NCBI RefSeq assembly: GCF_900104795.1
Contig: NZ_FNTG01000002.1
Location: 806,001 to 870,000 of the forward strand
DNA length: 64,000 bases
Direction: 5' to 3'
DNA from: Burkholderia sp. WP9
GTDB lineage: Bacteria; Pseudomonadota; Gammaproteobacteria; Burkholderiales; Burkholderiaceae
Position 1 is the stretch's first letter, and every line of letters starts with the position of its first letter. Shown here piece by piece: positions 33,881 through 42,082 of this stretch. Below the pieces are notes generated by a model. That model made no database searches and was not told the origin of the DNA. It worked only from the letters and a program-made list of their open reading frames with translations. The translations under genes and the position numbers were made by a program.

Positions 33881-35167
33881 TCAACCATCCGGCAATTCGC
33901 CGGTGTATTCGTACGCCACGGTTCCTTTGGGATGCCTGAACCAGCCCGGATCGCGGTAGTCGTCGCGCCCTAGCCCCTCGCGCACTTTCACGACCGTGAA
34001 CATGCCGCCCATTTCGAGCGCACCGAATGGCCCGGTGCCGGTCATCATCGGCAGCGTGTTGTCGGGCAGCGGCATCTCCATCGAGCCGCCTGTGCTGCCC
34101 ATCGCCATATAGTCGGGCACCAGCCGGTTGATGCGTTTGGCCAGGTCTTTCTGCGGCACGCCGATCATGTTCGGAACCTGATGCCCCATCGCGTTCATCG
34201 TGTGATGCGACTTGTGGCAATGAAACGCCCAATCGCCCGGACGATTCGCCGTGAACTCGATGGCGCGCATCTGCCCGACCGCGACATCGGTTGTCACCTC
34301 GGGCCAGCGCGCGGAAGGCGGAATCCAGCCGCCGTCCGTGCCCACCACTTCGAAGTGATAGCCGTGCAGATGAACCGGGTGATTGGTCATCGTCAGATTG
34401 CCGACGCGAATCCGCACGCGATCGCCCGCGCGCACCGGCAACGAATCGATACCCGGAAACACGCGCGCGTTCCATGTCCACATATTGAAGTCGGTCATCT
34501 CGTTCACGCGCGGCGTGAAGCTGCCCGGATCGATATCGTAGGCCGACATGATGAACGCGAAGTCGCGGTCCACGGGCATCGCGCCGGGATCTTTCGGATG
34601 AACGATGAACAGGCCCATCATGCCCATCGCCATCTGCACCATCTCGTCGGCGTGCGGGTGATACATGAAGGTGCCGTGCCTCTCCAGACCGAATTCATAG
34701 ACGAAGGTCTTGCCTGGCGGAATGTGCGGCTGCGTGAGCCCGCCCACGCCATCCATACCGCACGGCAGCAGCATGCCGTGCCAGTGGACCGTGGTGTGCT
34801 CCGGCAGCCGGTTGGTCACGAAAATGCGCACCTTGTCGCCTTCAACGGCCTCGATGGTCGGCCCCGGCGCCTGGCCGTTGTAACCCCACAGGTTCGCGTT
34901 CATGCCCGGCGCCAGTTCGCGCACCACCGGCTCGGCGATCAGATGAAACTCCTTCCAGCCGTTTCTCATGCGCCACGGCAGCGACCATCCGTTGAGTGTG
35001 GCGACCGGCGTGTACGGCCGGCCATTCGACGGCGCGCGCGGTGCCTGCATCGCGGCCGAGGCCATGCTGGGCGCTTCGGGCAACGACGCGGCGCCGGCCT
35101 TGCTGACCAGCGCGGCGCCTAACAAAGCGGCTCCCGAGCCGCCGATAAAATGTCGACGTGACACCAT
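33881..35167 (-). CDS. multicopper oxidase (copper tolerance type)
   Basis: 428 residues from ATG 35167 (GGAAGG upstream). A twin-arginine signal (VSRRHFIGGSGAALLG) sends the folded enzyme to the periplasm. The copper-ligand motifs are complete: HWHG, HPHAD, HPVHLHGYHF and the late HCHKSHHTM with the type 1 Cys. Such oxidases turn Cu(I) into the less toxic Cu(II). Met-rich segments (MVQMAMGMMGL) may bind extra copper. The start is one base from the stop of the TolC-like gene, so they are co-translated. Confidence 0.92.
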   Translation of the reverse strand: MVSRRHFIGGSGAALLGAALVSKAGAASLPEAPSMASAAMQAPRAPSNGRPYTPVATLNGWSLPWRMRNGWKEFHLIAEPVVRELAPGMNANLWGYNGQAPGPTIEAVEGDKVRIFVTNRLPEHTTVHWHGMLLPCGMDGVGGLTQPHIPPGKTFVYEFGLERHGTFMYHPHADEMVQMAMGMMGLFIVHPKDPGAMPVDRDFAFIMSAYDIDPGSFTPRVNEMTDFNMWTWNARVFPGIDSLPVRAGDRVRIRVGNLTMTNHPVHLHGYHFEVVGTDGGWIPPSARWPEVTTDVAVGQMRAIEFTANRPGDWAFHCHKSHHTMNAMGHQVPNMIGVPQKDLAKRINRLVPDYMAMGSTGGSMEMPLPDNTLPMMTGTGPFGALEMGGMFTVVKVREGLGRDDYRDPGWFRHPKGTVAYEYTGELPDG

Positions 35168-35168
35168 G

Positions 35169-36605
35169 TCATTGACCTTCCAATTCAGTGGACGACGCCG
35201 GCTGCGTCGTGGAGGCGAGCGGCGTCGCGCTCGTGGCAACTGGCAGACGGCCGCCGAGCGCCTGTTGCAAATCGGTTTGCGCGAGCCAGAAGTCCTTCAG
35301 CGCATCGATTGCGCTATTCACCGCGCCGATCTGCTCGCGCGAATCGGCGAGCAGTTCGAACACGCTGACCAGCATGCCGTTGTAGCGAAGCAGCAATTCA
35401 TCGGAGATGGTTTTGCGGACCGGCACGACTTCGTCGCGATAGTGCTTCGCGAGGTCGTAGCCGGACACATAGGCCGAATACGATTCGCGCACTTCGGAGC
35501 GCGCGTTGATCGCGGTCTCGGCAACACGATTCGCCGACTGCAGATAGATCGCTTCGGCTCGCGCCACTTTGGCGCTGCCCCAGTCGAACAGCGGGATCTC
35601 GACGCTGATCTCATAGCCCTGCTGGCGGCCGTCTGAAGTCGTGAAATTGTTCTGATAGCCGACATCCAGCACGTTGATGAAACGCGTCGCTTTGCTCAAG
35701 CCGAGTGCGCTGGCGACACTTTGCGTTTGCAGCTTCGCGGCCTGAATGTCGAGCCGGTTCTGCATCGCGAAGGTTTCCAGATCGTGCAACTCGGGGCGCG
35801 TGGCAGGCAGATCGGGCAGGCGCTCAGGCAGCGTGTACTGTGCCTGGGAACCCCAGAGTCCCATCGCGCGAGTGAGCTTTTCTCGCGCGGACACTGACTG
35901 CTGTCGCGCTCTTCCTACCTGCGCCATCGCTTCCGCGTAAAAGGCCTGCTCGCGCGCGTAATCGAGCTTGCTGAAATGGCCGGCCTGCTGCATGCGCGAA
36001 GCGAGTTCGGCGCCGGCCTCGGCCGCGTCCTTTACCTGCTCCGCGTACATTGCCGATTGCCCTGCGGCGACTGCGAGGATATAGGCGCGCCGGGCGTCGG
36101 CGGCGACTTTGAGCATGGCGTTTGCGGTGAGCAGGCGAGTCTGCTCGAAACGGCGGCTCTCGATGCGCGTCACCAGCGGCATGGTCAGTACTCTCAGCAT
36201 GCCGAGCGTGAAAGTGCGGCTGATACTCAGGTCATCGCCACCGTGCGTGCGGCTGAACGAAAAGCCGGGATTCGGCAGGCGTCCTGCCTGAACGAGGTCC
36301 GCTTCGGCAATGCCGAGTTCGCCGTACGACGCCTGCAGGCCACGGTTGTTCAGGAGCGCGATCTGGAGCGCGTCGTCCATGCTGAGCGGTGTGGCGAGCA
36401 ACGCTTGCGTGCGGCTTGCCACGGTGTTTCGGTCTTCATCCGTCTTTATCGACACGGCGTCTTTGCCGATTCGCGCGGAGGCCACCGTCGACACGGTGTC
36501 GAACCCGCCGTCCTTTGAAAACGTCGTGCAGCCGGCGAGCCATGACACGGCAATGGCGATGGCGATGGAAGCAGCGCTGGTGGAAGGAAGCAGGCGCGGC
36601 CTCAT
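35169..36605 (-). CDS. TolC-like outer membrane efflux lipoprotein
   Basis: 478 residues. The lipobox LAGC near residue 26 indicates a lipid-anchored outer-membrane factor. Two outer-membrane-efflux repeats follow (ALQIALLNNRGLQASYGELGIAEADLVQAG and the later VGYQNNFTTSDGRQQGYEISVEIPLFDWG). In CusC-like systems it joins an RND pump, but no CusA or CusB gene is present here. ATG 36605 overlaps the upstream small gene by 4 bp. Confidence 0.9.
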   Translation of the reverse strand: MRPRLLPSTSAASIAIAIAVSWLAGCTTFSKDGGFDTVSTVASARIGKDAVSIKTDEDRNTVASRTQALLATPLSMDDALQIALLNNRGLQASYGELGIAEADLVQAGRLPNPGFSFSRTHGGDDLSISRTFTLGMLRVLTMPLVTRIESRRFEQTRLLTANAMLKVAADARRAYILAVAAGQSAMYAEQVKDAAEAGAELASRMQQAGHFSKLDYAREQAFYAEAMAQVGRARQQSVSAREKLTRAMGLWGSQAQYTLPERLPDLPATRPELHDLETFAMQNRLDIQAAKLQTQSVASALGLSKATRFINVLDVGYQNNFTTSDGRQQGYEISVEIPLFDWGSAKVARAEAIYLQSANRVAETAINARSEVRESYSAYVSGYDLAKHYRDEVVPVRKTISDELLLRYNGMLVSVFELLADSREQIGAVNSAIDALKDFWLAQTDLQQALGGRLPVATSATPLASTTQPASSTELEGQ

Positions 36606-36904
36606 TTTTCCGCCTCTGCGTGGTGAGCACCGTGGCCGTCGCCTTCGGCATTAGTGACACCCGAGTGCATCGAAGCGTGGCGCTTTCCAGCGCCATCGGC
36701 TGGATCGGTCACTGCGCGATTGAGCGCCTGCCAACCTGGTGACGGCTGGTCGCGGTGCGGCCGATAGCCGGCCAATGCAGATGGCACCTCGAGCGCAGGC
36801 ACGGATGCCGCGGCATTCGCCGGGTCGGGAAATAGGGGCGCGGCGAACGCGAGTGCCGGCAGACATGCCGGCGCGCCGAGCAGCGCCGCAATGAACATTC
36901 GCAT
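36602..36904 (-). CDS. small periplasmic protein of the copper unit
   Basis: 100 residues from ATG 36904. The signal peptide (FIAALLGAPACLPALAFA) is followed by a Pro-rich part containing SALAGYRPHRDQPSPGWQALN and a His-rich tail (GDGHGAHHAEAE). Proteins like this accompany tolC and multicopper oxidase genes in Burkholderia and Ralstonia. The function is unknown, and metal binding is suggested by the His tail. Confidence 0.75.
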   Translation of the reverse strand: MRMFIAALLGAPACLPALAFAAPLFPDPANAAASVPALEVPSALAGYRPHRDQPSPGWQALNRAVTDPADGAGKRHASMHSGVTNAEGDGHGAHHAEAEK

Positions 36905-36993
36905 GGATAGTCTCGTCGTAGTCCGCCCCGACGGACGACACACGGCCGCCATCGAGACAAAATGGAACACCGCAGCACAGGGCTGCGAAAGAT

Positions 36994-37434
36994 CTAGACG
37001 AGAGGGATTCGGGGAGGCCGTTCGACGCCGTCAGTCAGAAACGACACGACACGCACGGCGGGAGGCAGGGGAACAGCAAAATGAACCGCGTTAGCGGACA
37101 GGGACACGACCGGCGTGATGGGCAACGCGCCGCCGAAACAGCAGGACGCGCAGGCGGAGCACGCATGCGCGTGATGCTCGCTGCCCCCGCCGTCGTGATG
37201 CTGAAGATGAGTACCGGCGATATTGTCGGCCTGATCGGCCATCATCCCGGCATGATCGTGATGCTGGGTCATTGGACCCCCATGCTCGTGGCGCGCCGAC
37301 ATCCCTTCGCCCACGGAATGCGAGGACTCGCATTTCATGGAGACGGCCGCGAACGACTGAACCGGGAGGCACAGCACGAGCAGCAACACGATGAAGAATT
37401 TGCGCCAGCAAGACATGGAAACGGAGTCTAGCAT
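36994..37434 (-). CDS. CzcI/DUF2946-like metal-responsive periplasmic protein
   Basis: 146 residues from ATG 37434 (ATG 37416 also possible; neither has a strong ribosome site). After a signal peptide (FIVLLLVLCLPVQSFA) comes a region rich in His and Met (HEHGGPMTQHHDHAGMM) and then HHAHACSACASCCFGGALP. This Cys/His pattern is typical of DUF2946 and CzcI-type proteins found at the head of copper or zinc efflux units. It probably starts the minus-strand copper unit. Confidence 0.72.
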   Translation of the reverse strand: MLDSVSMSCWRKFFIVLLLVLCLPVQSFAAVSMKCESSHSVGEGMSARHEHGGPMTQHHDHAGMMADQADNIAGTHLQHHDGGGSEHHAHACSACASCCFGGALPITPVVSLSANAVHFAVPLPPAVRVVSFLTDGVERPPRIPLV

Positions 37435-37526
37435 GCGGTTCTGGAAAATCGTAAGGCAGGGACGACGTCGCGCGCGCACGTTTTTGGTGCGGTGATTTGC
37501 CTTCAGCCAGTCACAAAAAAAGAGGC

Positions 37527-37557
37527 TTGACCTTACCGCCGTGGGAAGGTCCACGCT
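37527..37557 (+). promoter_or_regulatory. CueR-type (MerR family) copper promoter
   Basis: TTGACC (-35, 37527-37532) overlaps the dyad ACCTTACC...GGGAAGGT (37530-37550), placed as in copA promoters controlled by CueR. The spacer is 19 bp, the long spacing that MerR-type activators correct, followed by a weak -10 (CACGCT). It drives the copper chaperone gene. cueR itself is not in the window. Confidence 0.75.
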
Positions 37558-37587
37558 CGAGCCATGACTTCTCATTGGAGGTAGGAC

Positions 37588-37785
37588 ATGGAATTCAACA
37601 TCCCGGACATGTCGTGCGGCGGATGCGCCAACGCCATCACGCGTGCTGTCACGAGTCTCGACCCGGTGGCGAGGCTCGAAGTCGATGTGCCCGTTAAAAT
37701 CGTCAAGGTCACGTCGACGCTGGCGCCCGAGCAATTCATCGAGGCCATCGAGGCGGCGGGATTTCATCCGTCACTGAAAGCCTGA
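37588..37785 (+). CDS. copZ: heavy-metal-associated domain copper chaperone
   Basis: 65 residues, one HMA domain. NIPDMSCGGCANAITRAV carries the metal-binding Met-x-Cys-x-x-Cys motif, and AIEAAGFHPS closes the fold. It binds Cu(I) in the cytoplasm and hands it on, usually to a CopA ATPase, which is not encoded here. GGAGGTAGGAC precedes the ATG, and a CueR-type promoter lies directly upstream. Confidence 0.9.
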   Translation: MEFNIPDMSCGGCANAITRAVTSLDPVARLEVDVPVKIVKVTSTLAPEQFIEAIEAAGFHPSLKA

Positions 37786-37938
37786 TAGGCTGATCGCCCA
37801 ATCGCTCGATCGCCGGACCAGATCGACGCCGGATAGCCGCCGGATAGCCGCCGGGAAGGCGGTGGGAGCACACGCGCCCACTTCCGCTTTCCGGTAGCGG
37901 TGTCGATCGGGACAACTTTTTCCCAACGGAAATCTACT

Positions 37939-38325
37939 ATGAAAAACCTTCGCGCCTTTCGTGCTCTCTGCCTGTTCGGCGGCTTTGCGTTTGCCGTTGC
38001 GGCCGCGCCCGTCCATGCCCAGCAACCGGCGTCCATGCCCGGCATGGATATGTCCGGTTCAGCCGGCGGAAAGTCGACGCAAGCCTTCAAAGCCGCCGAC
38101 GACAAAATGATGCAGGACATGAGCGCCGACTACACCGGCGACGCCGATAAGGACTTTGTCGCTCACATGATTCCGCATCATCAGGGCGCGATCGAAATGG
38201 CGCAGGTCGAATTGAAATACGGCAAGGATCCGGAACTGAAGCGGCTGGCGAGCAACATCATCAAGGCACAGCACGATGAGATCGCGTTCATGAAAAAATG
38301 GCAGGCGAAGCATGGCGTGAAATGA
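37939..38325 (+). CDS. DUF305-family periplasmic protein
   Basis: 128 residues from ATG 37939. The signal peptide ends in AAAPVHA. The DUF305 hallmark FVAHMIPHHQGAIEMAQVEL and the closing IIKAQHDEIAFMKKW are present. The His/Met-rich helices bind copper in relatives. A short Met-rich stretch (SMPGMDMSG) sits behind the signal peptide. It follows copZ by 153 bp on the same strand. Confidence 0.88.
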   Translation: MKNLRAFRALCLFGGFAFAVAAAPVHAQQPASMPGMDMSGSAGGKSTQAFKAADDKMMQDMSADYTGDADKDFVAHMIPHHQGAIEMAQVELKYGKDPELKRLASNIIKAQHDEIAFMKKWQAKHGVK

Positions 38326-38346
38326 GCGCACGGAGTATTGGCGCCT

Positions 38347-39492
38347 TCACATCGGGTTGCCGCTAAAGGGTTCGCTGTAGCAATCTACCGCGCTCGCGCC
38401 GGCGGCACCCGCCGCGGCACTCGCCATCTCGCCCCGGCTCTTTCTCCACCCCGCTGGCGGCATCCCGAACTCCCGCTTGAAAGCGCGATTGAAGGCCGCC
38501 TCCGACTCATACCCCACCTGATCCGCCACCTCCGCCACCGACTTCGTCCCGCCGCGCAACTCCTGCGCGGCGACCTGCAAACGCCAGTGGGCGAGATACT
38601 GCATGGGCGGCTGACCGAGCAACTGCGTAAACCGCTGCGCCAGCGCGGAGCGTGACAACCCCGCCATTCGGGCAAGCTCATCCACGGTCCACGCATGCGC
38701 CGGCTGCGTATGCATCATGGCCAGCACCCGGCCGACAAACCTGTCCCCCACACCCGCGAGCCAGCCCTTTCGATCGGCCGGCAGCGCGTCGATGCAGCGC
38801 CGCACCGCCTCCACGAAGAGCAGCTCCGATAGCCGCGCAAGCACGAGCGCACTGCCTACGCGCCACTCCGCCGCCTCGGCCGTGGCGAACCGCAAAGAAG
38901 ATTCGAGCCACGCGGACTGCGGATCATTGCGCATGTCGACCTTGAAGAGGCGAGGCAACGCGGACAGCACCGGGTTGCTCAACGTGTCGTCGCAAGCCAG
39001 AAAGCCGCACACCAAGCGCGTACTGTCGCCGCCGCCGCCATAGTTGAGCGTCATCAACTGCCCCGGCGAATTGCGCAACTGACTCTCGAGCAGTTCGGCA
39101 GTGGGTCCGGGCGTGACGTCGAGTGAACTGCCCAGCAGATGCGATTCGCCTTGCGGAACGACGAGCAGTTCGCCGGCATTGACGTAAATGGCGGACTCGG
39201 GATCGTCCGCGAGTGCCGCCCAGCAGCTTCCCTCGGTGATCAGATGATAGGAGACGACACGTTCGGCTCGTGGCAGGTAACTGCCGCACAGCGCTGCGTC
39301 CGCCTGGCCGAACAGACACCAGGGCGCAGTGAAGTGGCCGTTTAGATACACCGCGCCGCCCAGGCGAACGAGGCGAAGAACGTTGGAGAGAGCATCCATG
39401 GATGTGTGCCCATGAACTTCGGCGTCCTGCGCAAAAGATCTGGACGCCTGGTCATTCATCGATTCAACACGCGCAACGATACTAGCACCCAT
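38347..39492 (-). CDS. AraC-family regulator (cupin-type sensor)
   Basis: 381 residues from ATG 39492 with AAGGA six bases upstream. N-terminal cupin-like domain (SYHLITEGSCWAAL, VNAGELLVVPQGESHLLG) and C-terminal paired helix-turn-helix (DELARMAGLSRSALAQRFTQ, EVADQVGYESEAAFNRAFK). An 8-bp inverted repeat overlaps its ribosome site. It is divergent from a methyltransferase gene that it probably controls, an arrangement common for this subfamily. Confidence 0.88.
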   Translation of the reverse strand: MGASIVARVESMNDQASRSFAQDAEVHGHTSMDALSNVLRLVRLGGAVYLNGHFTAPWCLFGQADAALCGSYLPRAERVVSYHLITEGSCWAALADDPESAIYVNAGELLVVPQGESHLLGSSLDVTPGPTAELLESQLRNSPGQLMTLNYGGGGDSTRLVCGFLACDDTLSNPVLSALPRLFKVDMRNDPQSAWLESSLRFATAEAAEWRVGSALVLARLSELLFVEAVRRCIDALPADRKGWLAGVGDRFVGRVLAMMHTQPAHAWTVDELARMAGLSRSALAQRFTQLLGQPPMQYLAHWRLQVAAQELRGGTKSVAEVADQVGYESEAAFNRAFKREFGMPPAGWRKSRGEMASAAAGAAGASAVDCYSEPFSGNPM

Positions 39493-39496
39493 GCGA

Positions 39497-39521
39497 ATTC
39501 CTTACAACGATGCTAAGGAAT
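39497..39521. promoter_or_regulatory. operator-like inverted repeat
   Basis: ATTCCTTA, nine bases, TAAGGAAT: a perfect 8-bp dyad between the divergent AraC and methyltransferase genes, covering the AraC ribosome site. Probably an autoregulatory site. Confidence 0.5.
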
Positions 39522-39644
39522 CTTGAATGTATCGAATACTTAAACGCAATTAAGGAGGCGCCCCATGAATTCATAGCGACGCTGAAAGCCTTCGCGCAAC
39601 GAGATCAACTTGCATTGCACAAAAAAATTTTCAGGAGCATTTCC

Positions 39645-40478
39645 ATGTCACAAGTCCAGTCTTCTTCGCAAACCTCCGCATTTGCCGATGTCAAAGCGCG
39701 CCAGCACGTCGCGTGGGAAACGGGCAACTATGCGGTCGTCGGCACGACGCTGCAGATCGTCGGCGAAAACCTGTGCGAGGCGCTCGATCTGCGCGCCGGC
39801 AGCAGCGTGCTCGATGTCGCGGCGGGCAACGGCAACGCCACGCTTGCCGCCGCACGCCGCTGGTGCGACGTCACCTCGACCGACTATGTCTCCTCGCTGC
39901 TCGAAGCGGGGAAGGCTCGGGCGCGAGCCGAAGGTCTCACCGCGGTGCGGTTTCGCGAAGCGGACGCCGAAGCGCTGCCCTACGCCGACGCCTCGTTCGA
40001 TGCCGTCATCTCGACCTTCGGCGTCATGTTCACGCCGAATCAGGAGATGGCGGCAAGCGAGTTGGCGCGCGTGTGCAAGCCGGGCGGCAAAATCGGCCTT
40101 GCGAACTGGACGCCCGAGAGCTTCATCGGGCAGGTGTTCAAAACGATCGGCAAGTATCTGCCCCCGCCGCCCGGCCTCAAGTCGCCCGCGTTGTGGGGCA
40201 CCAGGGCGCGGCTCGACGAGCTCTTTCACGGGAGCGCGAAGCCCGTCGCTGCAAAGAGCCGTGAATTCACGTTCCGTTACCGCTCACCGGCGCATTGGAT
40301 CGAGGTATTCCGGACATATTACGGCCCGGTCAACAAGGCATTCGCCGCGATGGATGCCGAGCGGCAGGCAGCCTTCCAGCTCGACCTGATGACGCTGCTG
40401 GCAAACGGCAACCGTTCCGGCGACGAGACACTCGTGTTGCCCAGCGAGTATCTCGAGGTCGTCATGGAGCGGCTGTGA
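39645..40478 (+). CDS. class I SAM-dependent methyltransferase
   Basis: 277 residues from ATG 39645 (AGGAGCATTTCC upstream). The SAM motif VLDVAAGNGNATLAAARR (about 55-72), post-I Asp (TSTDYVSSLLE) and ALPYADASFDAVISTFGVMF belong to the methyltransferase 11 type. The C-terminal half is less conserved and gives no substrate clue. A 4-bp overlapping GTG frame of 58 hydrophobic residues follows (40475-40651) but is not convincing. Confidence 0.9.
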   Translation: MSQVQSSSQTSAFADVKARQHVAWETGNYAVVGTTLQIVGENLCEALDLRAGSSVLDVAAGNGNATLAAARRWCDVTSTDYVSSLLEAGKARARAEGLTAVRFREADAEALPYADASFDAVISTFGVMFTPNQEMAASELARVCKPGGKIGLANWTPESFIGQVFKTIGKYLPPPPGLKSPALWGTRARLDELFHGSAKPVAAKSREFTFRYRSPAHWIEVFRTYYGPVNKAFAAMDAERQAAFQLDLMTLLANGNRSGDETLVLPSEYLEVVMERL

Positions 40479-40679
40479 ACGGGATCAGCCGCGCACTGGC
40501 CGGCGCGGCGGTCTACACCCTCAATCGATGGCCAACGCTCAGCGTGGTCGGCCTGCGGTGTGTCACGGTGGCTTTCGGCCTGCCGCTTTTTTCGTCCGTG
40601 TGCTTCTTCGGCCTTCGGTTCGTTCTCGCCAGCATCGGGCTGATGTCTTAGGCTTCGCCATTTCATCCAACCCGTTTTT

Positions 40680-40708
40680 CCGGCTTCGTGCTTTCCAGAC
40701 GAAGCCGG
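40680..40708 (+). terminator. hairpin in the methyltransferase/prpF gap
   Basis: CCGGCTTCG and CGAAGCCGG pair (9 bp) between the convergent methyltransferase and prpF genes. The tail ACTTTCG is poor on the plus strand, and no T-run follows on the minus strand. Confidence 0.45.
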
Positions 40709-40762
40709 ACTTTCGCACTCTGGACACCTGAGCGGCGAATCGGCGCGCTCGCGCCGGCCGCC

Positions 40763-41950
40763 TCACCTTTCCTGCGGCACCCGCACCCACCCTTCCATCA
40801 ACACGCGCGCGCTGCGGCTCATGATCGCCTTCTTGACCGTCCACTCGCCGCCGCTCTCGCTCGCCTCGGCACCCACCCGCAAGGTCCCCGACGGATGCCC
40901 GAAGCGTACCGACTGCTTCGCCCCGCCGCCTGCCGCGAGATTCACCAGCGTGCCGGAAATCGCCGCCGCCGTGCCGATCGCGACCGCGGCCGTGCCCATC
41001 ATCGCGTGATGCAGCTTGCCCATCGACATCGCCCGCACCAGCAGATCGACATCGCCCGCGCCAATGCGCTTGCCGCTCGACGCTACATAGTCGGCCGGCT
41101 TCGCGACGAACGCGACCTTCGGCGTATGCTGGCGCGTCGCGATCTCGTCGAGATGCTTGATCAGCCCCATGCGCAGCGCGCCGTGCGCGCGAATGGTCTC
41201 GAACATCGCCAGCGCTTTTGGGTCGCTGTTGATTGCGTCCTGCAACTCCGTACCCTTGTAGCCGATCGATTCCGCATCCACGAAGATGGTCGGAATGCCC
41301 GCGTTGATCATGGTCGCCTTCAACGTGCCGACACCCGGCACTTCGAGGTCGTCCACGAGATTGCCGGTCGGGAACATCGAACCGCCCGCGCCCTCTTCTT
41401 CCGCAGCCGGATCCATGAATTCGAGTTGCACTTCGGCAGCCGGAAACGTGACGCCGTCGAGTTCGAAATCGCCGGTTTCCTGCACGGCGCCATTGGTCAT
41501 CGGCACGTGGCCGATGATCGTCTTGCCGATATTCGCCTGCCAGATGCGCACGGTCGCCACGCCGTCGCGCGGAATCCGGCTCGGGTCGACGAGACCCGCG
41601 CTGATTGCGAACGGTCCCACGGCGGCCGACAGGTTGCCGCAATTGCCGCTCCAGTCCACGAATGCCTTGTCGATCGACACCTGCCCGAACAGGTAATCCA
41701 CGTCGTGATCCGGCCGGCTGCTTTTGGCGATGATCACCGTCTTGCTGGTGCTCGAGGTCGCGCCGCCCATGCCGTCGATCTGCTTGCCGTACGGGTCGGG
41801 GCTGCCGATCACGCGCATCAGCAGCGCATCACGCGCGGCGCCCGGCACCTGAGCGGCCTCGGGCAGGTCCTGCAAGCGGAAGAACACACCTTTGCTGGTG
41901 CCGCCGCGCATGTAGGTGGCGGCAATCTTGATCTGGGGTTGGTGGGCCAT
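40763..41950 (-). CDS. prpF: 2-methylaconitate cis-trans isomerase PrpF
   Basis: 395 residues from ATG 41950; an in-frame start at 42013 adds 21 unconserved residues. It matches PrpF, a diaminopimelate-epimerase-like fold that converts the AcnD product to the isomer used in the 2-methylcitrate cycle. Characteristic blocks are ATYMRGGTSKGVFF, GGATSSTSKTVII and DWSGNCGNLSAAVGPFA, where the conserved Cys sits. It lies 132 bp after acnD on the same strand, as in the acnD-prpF pairs of other proteobacteria. Confidence 0.95.
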   Translation of the reverse strand: MAHQPQIKIAATYMRGGTSKGVFFRLQDLPEAAQVPGAARDALLMRVIGSPDPYGKQIDGMGGATSSTSKTVIIAKSSRPDHDVDYLFGQVSIDKAFVDWSGNCGNLSAAVGPFAISAGLVDPSRIPRDGVATVRIWQANIGKTIIGHVPMTNGAVQETGDFELDGVTFPAAEVQLEFMDPAAEEEGAGGSMFPTGNLVDDLEVPGVGTLKATMINAGIPTIFVDAESIGYKGTELQDAINSDPKALAMFETIRAHGALRMGLIKHLDEIATRQHTPKVAFVAKPADYVASSGKRIGAGDVDLLVRAMSMGKLHHAMMGTAAVAIGTAAAISGTLVNLAAGGGAKQSVRFGHPSGTLRVGAEASESGGEWTVKKAIMSRSARVLMEGWVRVPQER

Positions 41951-42082
41951 GAAAGTCGTGTCCTGATGTAGGCGGACGGTCCCTGGAGGGACTTCGTGCA
42001 GGGCGTACGGCATGCCGCACCGTAGCGCCCTGTCCCGCGTTAAAACGTTCGCTGCTTCAAACGATCTGACAACCGGGCAGCC

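Noticed and set aside
40475..40651. 58-codon GTG frame overlapping the methyltransferase stop by 4 bp, hydrophobic product
   Set aside because: No ribosome site evidence and no known family; could be real but support is too weak to list as a gene.
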